DNA of 64,000 nt from Flavobacteriaceae bacterium UJ101 (lineage in GTDB: Bacteria > Bacteroidota > Bacteroidia > Flavobacteriales > UJ101): NCBI GenBank assembly GCA_001880285.1, contig CP016269.1, forward strand, positions 1,188,501 through 1,252,500, read 5' to 3'. Under the pieces are notes generated by a model. The model made no database searches, was not told the origin of the DNA, and saw only the letters and a program-made list of their open reading frames with translations. Positions 61,806 to 64,000 of this stretch are shown here, piece by piece (positions within the stretch are counted from its first letter, which is position 1; each line of letters begins with the position of its first letter). Made by a program: the position numbers and the translations under genes.

Positions 61806-61813
61806 CAAAAATA
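61806..61813 (-). promoter_or_regulatory. -7 promoter element of acpP
   Basis: Minus strand TATTTTTG, 32 bases before the acpP start. Confidence 0.6.
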
Positions 61814-62127
61814 GTAAACTTTATTAAAAAATGAACAATTTATTTTACGAGCTTCTCTTTTTTTTATGCTTGCATAATAAATACCTTCACATCATAAGCC
61901 TATCTATTTTATTAAAAACCCTAATTTTTTCATTGTTAAATTGAGGAACTTATTGAAAAACATGAAGTTTATCATTATTCAATTACAAAAGTGTTTTGAT
62001 TACACTTATAAAATTTCGTAACTTATTGTTTTATAATATTATATCATATTGATTTTGTGTTAAAAATACACTTATTTCAAATTTTAAAAAAAGTTCAAAA
62101 ACGTTCTAATAGCGCATAAAAAAGCCA

Positions 62128-62135
62128 TACATTTG
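62128..62135 (+). promoter_or_regulatory. -7 promoter element of pckA
   Basis: TACATTTG, exact TAnnTTTG, 29 bases before the ATG. Confidence 0.6.
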
Positions 62136-62164
62136 TTATAAATTTAATCATAAAAAAATTAAAA

Positions 62165-63754
62165 ATGAGTAAGGTTAATCTTGCAGATTATGGTATTGAG
62201 AATGCTACAATCAAGTATCAATTAACTTCTGATGAATTACACCAAGAAGTAATGGATAAAAAAATGGGAGTTGAATCAAGTCAAGGTGCAATCGTTATTA
62301 AAACAGGTGAATTTACGGGTCGTTCACCTAAAGACAGATTCATTGTAAAAGATTCTGTTACAGAAGATTCCATTTGGTGGGATGGAGAAATTAATCTTCC
62401 TTTTGATTCTGATAAATTTGATGCTTTATATAAACGTGTTACAGAATATCTTTCTGGGAAAGAATTATATGTTCGTGATGCTTATGCTTGTGCGGATCCT
62501 AAATATAAATTAAATATCCGTATTATAAATGAATACCCTTGGTCTAATATGTTTGTTTATAACATGTTCTTAAGACCTACGGAACAAGAATTAGAAAACT
62601 TTACTCCTGAGTGGAAAATCATCAACGCTCCAGGGTTTATGGCTGATCCAACAATAGACGGTACACGCCAACATAATTTTGCTATTTTAAACTTTTCAAA
62701 AAAAATTGCTTTAGTCGGAGGAACAGGTTATACTGGAGAAATGAAAAAAGGAATTTTTTCTGCTTTAAACTTTATTTTGCCAAAAGAACGAAACGTATTT
62801 CCAATGCACTGTTCTGCTAATGTTGGAAAAGATGGGGACACTGCAATCTTTTTTGGACTATCAGGAACTGGAAAAACAACTTTATCTGCCGATCCAAATC
62901 GCCATTTAATTGGAGATGATGAGCATGGTTGGACTTCTGAAAATGGTGTTTTCAATTTTGAAGGTGGATGTTATGCTAAAGTAATTGATATCTCAGCTGA
63001 AAGTGAACCTGATATTTATGCAGCTATTCGTAAAGGAGCTATTTTAGAAAATGTTGTTTTCAAAGGAAACACGAATGAAGTAGATTATGAAGATGCTTCT
63101 ATTACCCAAAATACACGAGTATCTTACCCTATCGATTTTATACCAAATATTCAAAAGCCTTCATTTGCTAAGAATCCTAAGAATATTTTCTTTTTAACTT
63201 ATGATGCCTTTGGAGTATTGCCTCCCATCTCAAAGTTAACACCAGGTCAAGCCGCATATCATTTTATTTCTGGTTACACTTCAAAAGTAGCAGGAACTGA
63301 AGCAGGTGTTAATGAACCTCAAACTACATTTTCTGCATGCTTTGGTGCTCCATTTATGCCTTTACATCCAGCAGAATATGGGGCTATGTTAAGTAAAAAG
63401 ATAGAAGAATCAGGTGTAAACGTTTGGTTATTAAATACAGGATTAGTTGGTGGAGCTTACGGTGTTGGTAAACGTATGAGTTTAAAACATACTCGTGCAT
63501 TAATTACAGCTGCTTTAGAAGGAAAATTAGAACAAGTGAATTTTGATACACATAGAGTATTTGGAGTTCAAATACCACAAGAATGTCCTGGAGTTCCTGA
63601 TGATGTTTTAAACCCAAGAAATACTTGGTCTGATAAAGATGCTTATGATGCTCAAGCTAACTCGTTAGCTTCTAAATTTGAAGAAAATTTCAAACAATTT
63701 GAGAGTAATGCTAATCAAGATATTTTAGCGGGAGCTCCTAAAGTTATGGTTTAA
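62165..63754 (+). CDS. pckA: ATP-dependent phosphoenolpyruvate carboxykinase
   Basis: 529 residues, the ATP-type length. P-loop GLSGTGKTTLSADP, GDDEHGW, FEGGCYAK and SGYTSKVAGTE. Oxaloacetate to phosphoenolpyruvate; gluconeogenic, or the reverse direction in fermentative Bacteroidota. Followed by a strong terminator. Confidence 0.97.
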   Translation: MSKVNLADYGIENATIKYQLTSDELHQEVMDKKMGVESSQGAIVIKTGEFTGRSPKDRFIVKDSVTEDSIWWDGEINLPFDSDKFDALYKRVTEYLSGKELYVRDAYACADPKYKLNIRIINEYPWSNMFVYNMFLRPTEQELENFTPEWKIINAPGFMADPTIDGTRQHNFAILNFSKKIALVGGTGYTGEMKKGIFSALNFILPKERNVFPMHCSANVGKDGDTAIFFGLSGTGKTTLSADPNRHLIGDDEHGWTSENGVFNFEGGCYAKVIDISAESEPDIYAAIRKGAILENVVFKGNTNEVDYEDASITQNTRVSYPIDFIPNIQKPSFAKNPKNIFFLTYDAFGVLPPISKLTPGQAAYHFISGYTSKVAGTEAGVNEPQTTFSACFGAPFMPLHPAEYGAMLSKKIEESGVNVWLLNTGLVGGAYGVGKRMSLKHTRALITAALEGKLEQVNFDTHRVFGVQIPQECPGVPDDVLNPRNTWSDKDAYDAQANSLASKFEENFKQFESNANQDILAGAPKVMV

Positions 63755-63773
63755 TCAATTTTTATTATCATAC

Positions 63774-63803
63774 AAAATCCCGATTTTTCATCGGGATTTT
63801 TTA
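63774..63803 (+). terminator. Terminator of pckA
   Basis: AAATCCCGAT (63775-63784) with ATCGGGATTT (63790-63799), 5-base loop, T run. Confidence 0.9.
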
Positions 63804-63809
63804 TTTTTG
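63802..63809 (+). promoter_or_regulatory. -7 element of nth
   Basis: TATTTTTG immediately after the pckA terminator and five bases before the nth ATG; a leaderless start is likely. Confidence 0.5.
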
Positions 63810-63814
63810 TTGCT

Positions 63815-64000
63815 ATGACCAAGCAAGAAAAAGTACAATTTGTAATTGATGAATTGGAAAAATTATATCCTGAAACTCCAATTCCTTTAGATCACTACTC
63901 ACCTTACACCCTTTTATTAGCTGTTTTAATGTCTGCTCAAACAACAGACAAAAAAGTAAATGAAGTAACACCTGCTCTTTTTCAAAAAGCAGATACTCCT
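63815..64000 (+). CDS. nth: Endonuclease III, 5' part
   Basis: 62 codons before the window ends. MTKQEKVQFVIDELEKLYPET and YTLLLAVLMSAQTTDKKVNEVTPALF match the N terminus of Nth, including the LSAQTTD motif (here MSAQTTD). Base-excision repair glycosylase/AP lyase. The catalytic Lys/Asp and Fe-S cysteines lie beyond the window. Confidence 0.9.
   Translation, partial: MTKQEKVQFVIDELEKLYPETPIPLDHYSPYTLLLAVLMSAQTTDKKVNEVTPALFQKADTP

Larger units (their letters stand above)
61774..62164. other. Divergent promoter region between acpP and pckA
   Basis: 391 bases, no gene seen on either strand. It holds the minus-strand -7 box at 61806-61813 and the plus-strand box at 62128-62135. The rest is AT-rich sequence without clear repeats. 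Confidence 0.75.

Noticed and set aside
1-64000. CRISPR array, rRNA operon, insertion sequence with transposase
   Set aside because: No regularly spaced repeats, rRNA-like sequence or transposase gene were found on reading both strands.

Overview
The window is a low-GC chromosomal segment of a member of the Bacteroidota, very probably a flavobacterium. The grounds are: promoters with the Bacteroidota -7 element TAnnTTTG before many genes, an L21 protein with a helix-hairpin tail, an IPExxxVDY-type protein next to pyk, double-glycine (GG) RiPP leaders of the type common in this phylum, and a membrane-anchored TPR-AraC regulator. Genus cannot be fixed from the sequence alone.

Layout. (1) 1-13,565 is core chromosome: nfuA/mrp Fe-S assembly, a large exported SPOR-domain protein, rplU-rpmA, trpS, an AraC regulator, a GlcG/HbpS-type protein, an aquaporin, a ptb-buk-SDR operon, a YhhQ-type transporter, and a divergent nitroreductase/HxlR pair with a visible operator. 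(2) 13,566-43,976 is an integrated element of about 30.4 kb. It sits in the 3' end of a CAU-anticodon tRNA gene and is bounded by an exact 54-bp direct repeat. Its right end holds the tyrosine integrase, an excisionase-like HTH, DUF3987, a RecA-like ATPase, a HAD protein and DUF3871. Its left end holds RadC, an HTH regulator and three unknown genes. No relaxase or conjugation genes are visible. (3) 43,932-64,000 is core again: the tRNA, iscA-sufBCD, trkAH, rpsP-rimM, an HD hydrolase, a Spy-like protein, sufE, a cytochrome c, nadD, ald, IPExxxVDY-pyk, acpP-fabF-rnc, pckA and the start of nth.

The element carries two cargo modules. One is a SIR2 plus P-loop NTPase protein resembling Avs5-type antiphage proteins. 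The other, at about 20.9-37.4 kb, is a lanthipeptide-like gene cluster. It comprises a GG-leader precursor missed by ordinary ORF cutoffs (31,686-31,832), a LanC-like protein in which both zinc-ligand cysteines appear replaced by serine, a split LanB (722-aa dehydratase domain plus separate 281-aa SpaB_C domain), a C39-peptidase ABC exporter with HlyD adaptor, and four downstream envelope proteins that are immunity candidates. Facing away from it are a membrane-spanning TPR-AraC regulator, a second GG-leader peptide without any cysteine (35,042-35,188) overlapping the regulator stop, and an exported prolyl oligopeptidase. A retropepsin-like/PDZ lipoprotein lies between the two arms. My reading is a self-contained modified-peptide system with its own sensor, exporter and proteases, and this is the part most likely to be new. 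A decayed copy of the DUF3871 3' end at the far edge of the cluster suggests the whole 16.6-kb block was inserted as a module beside DUF3871.
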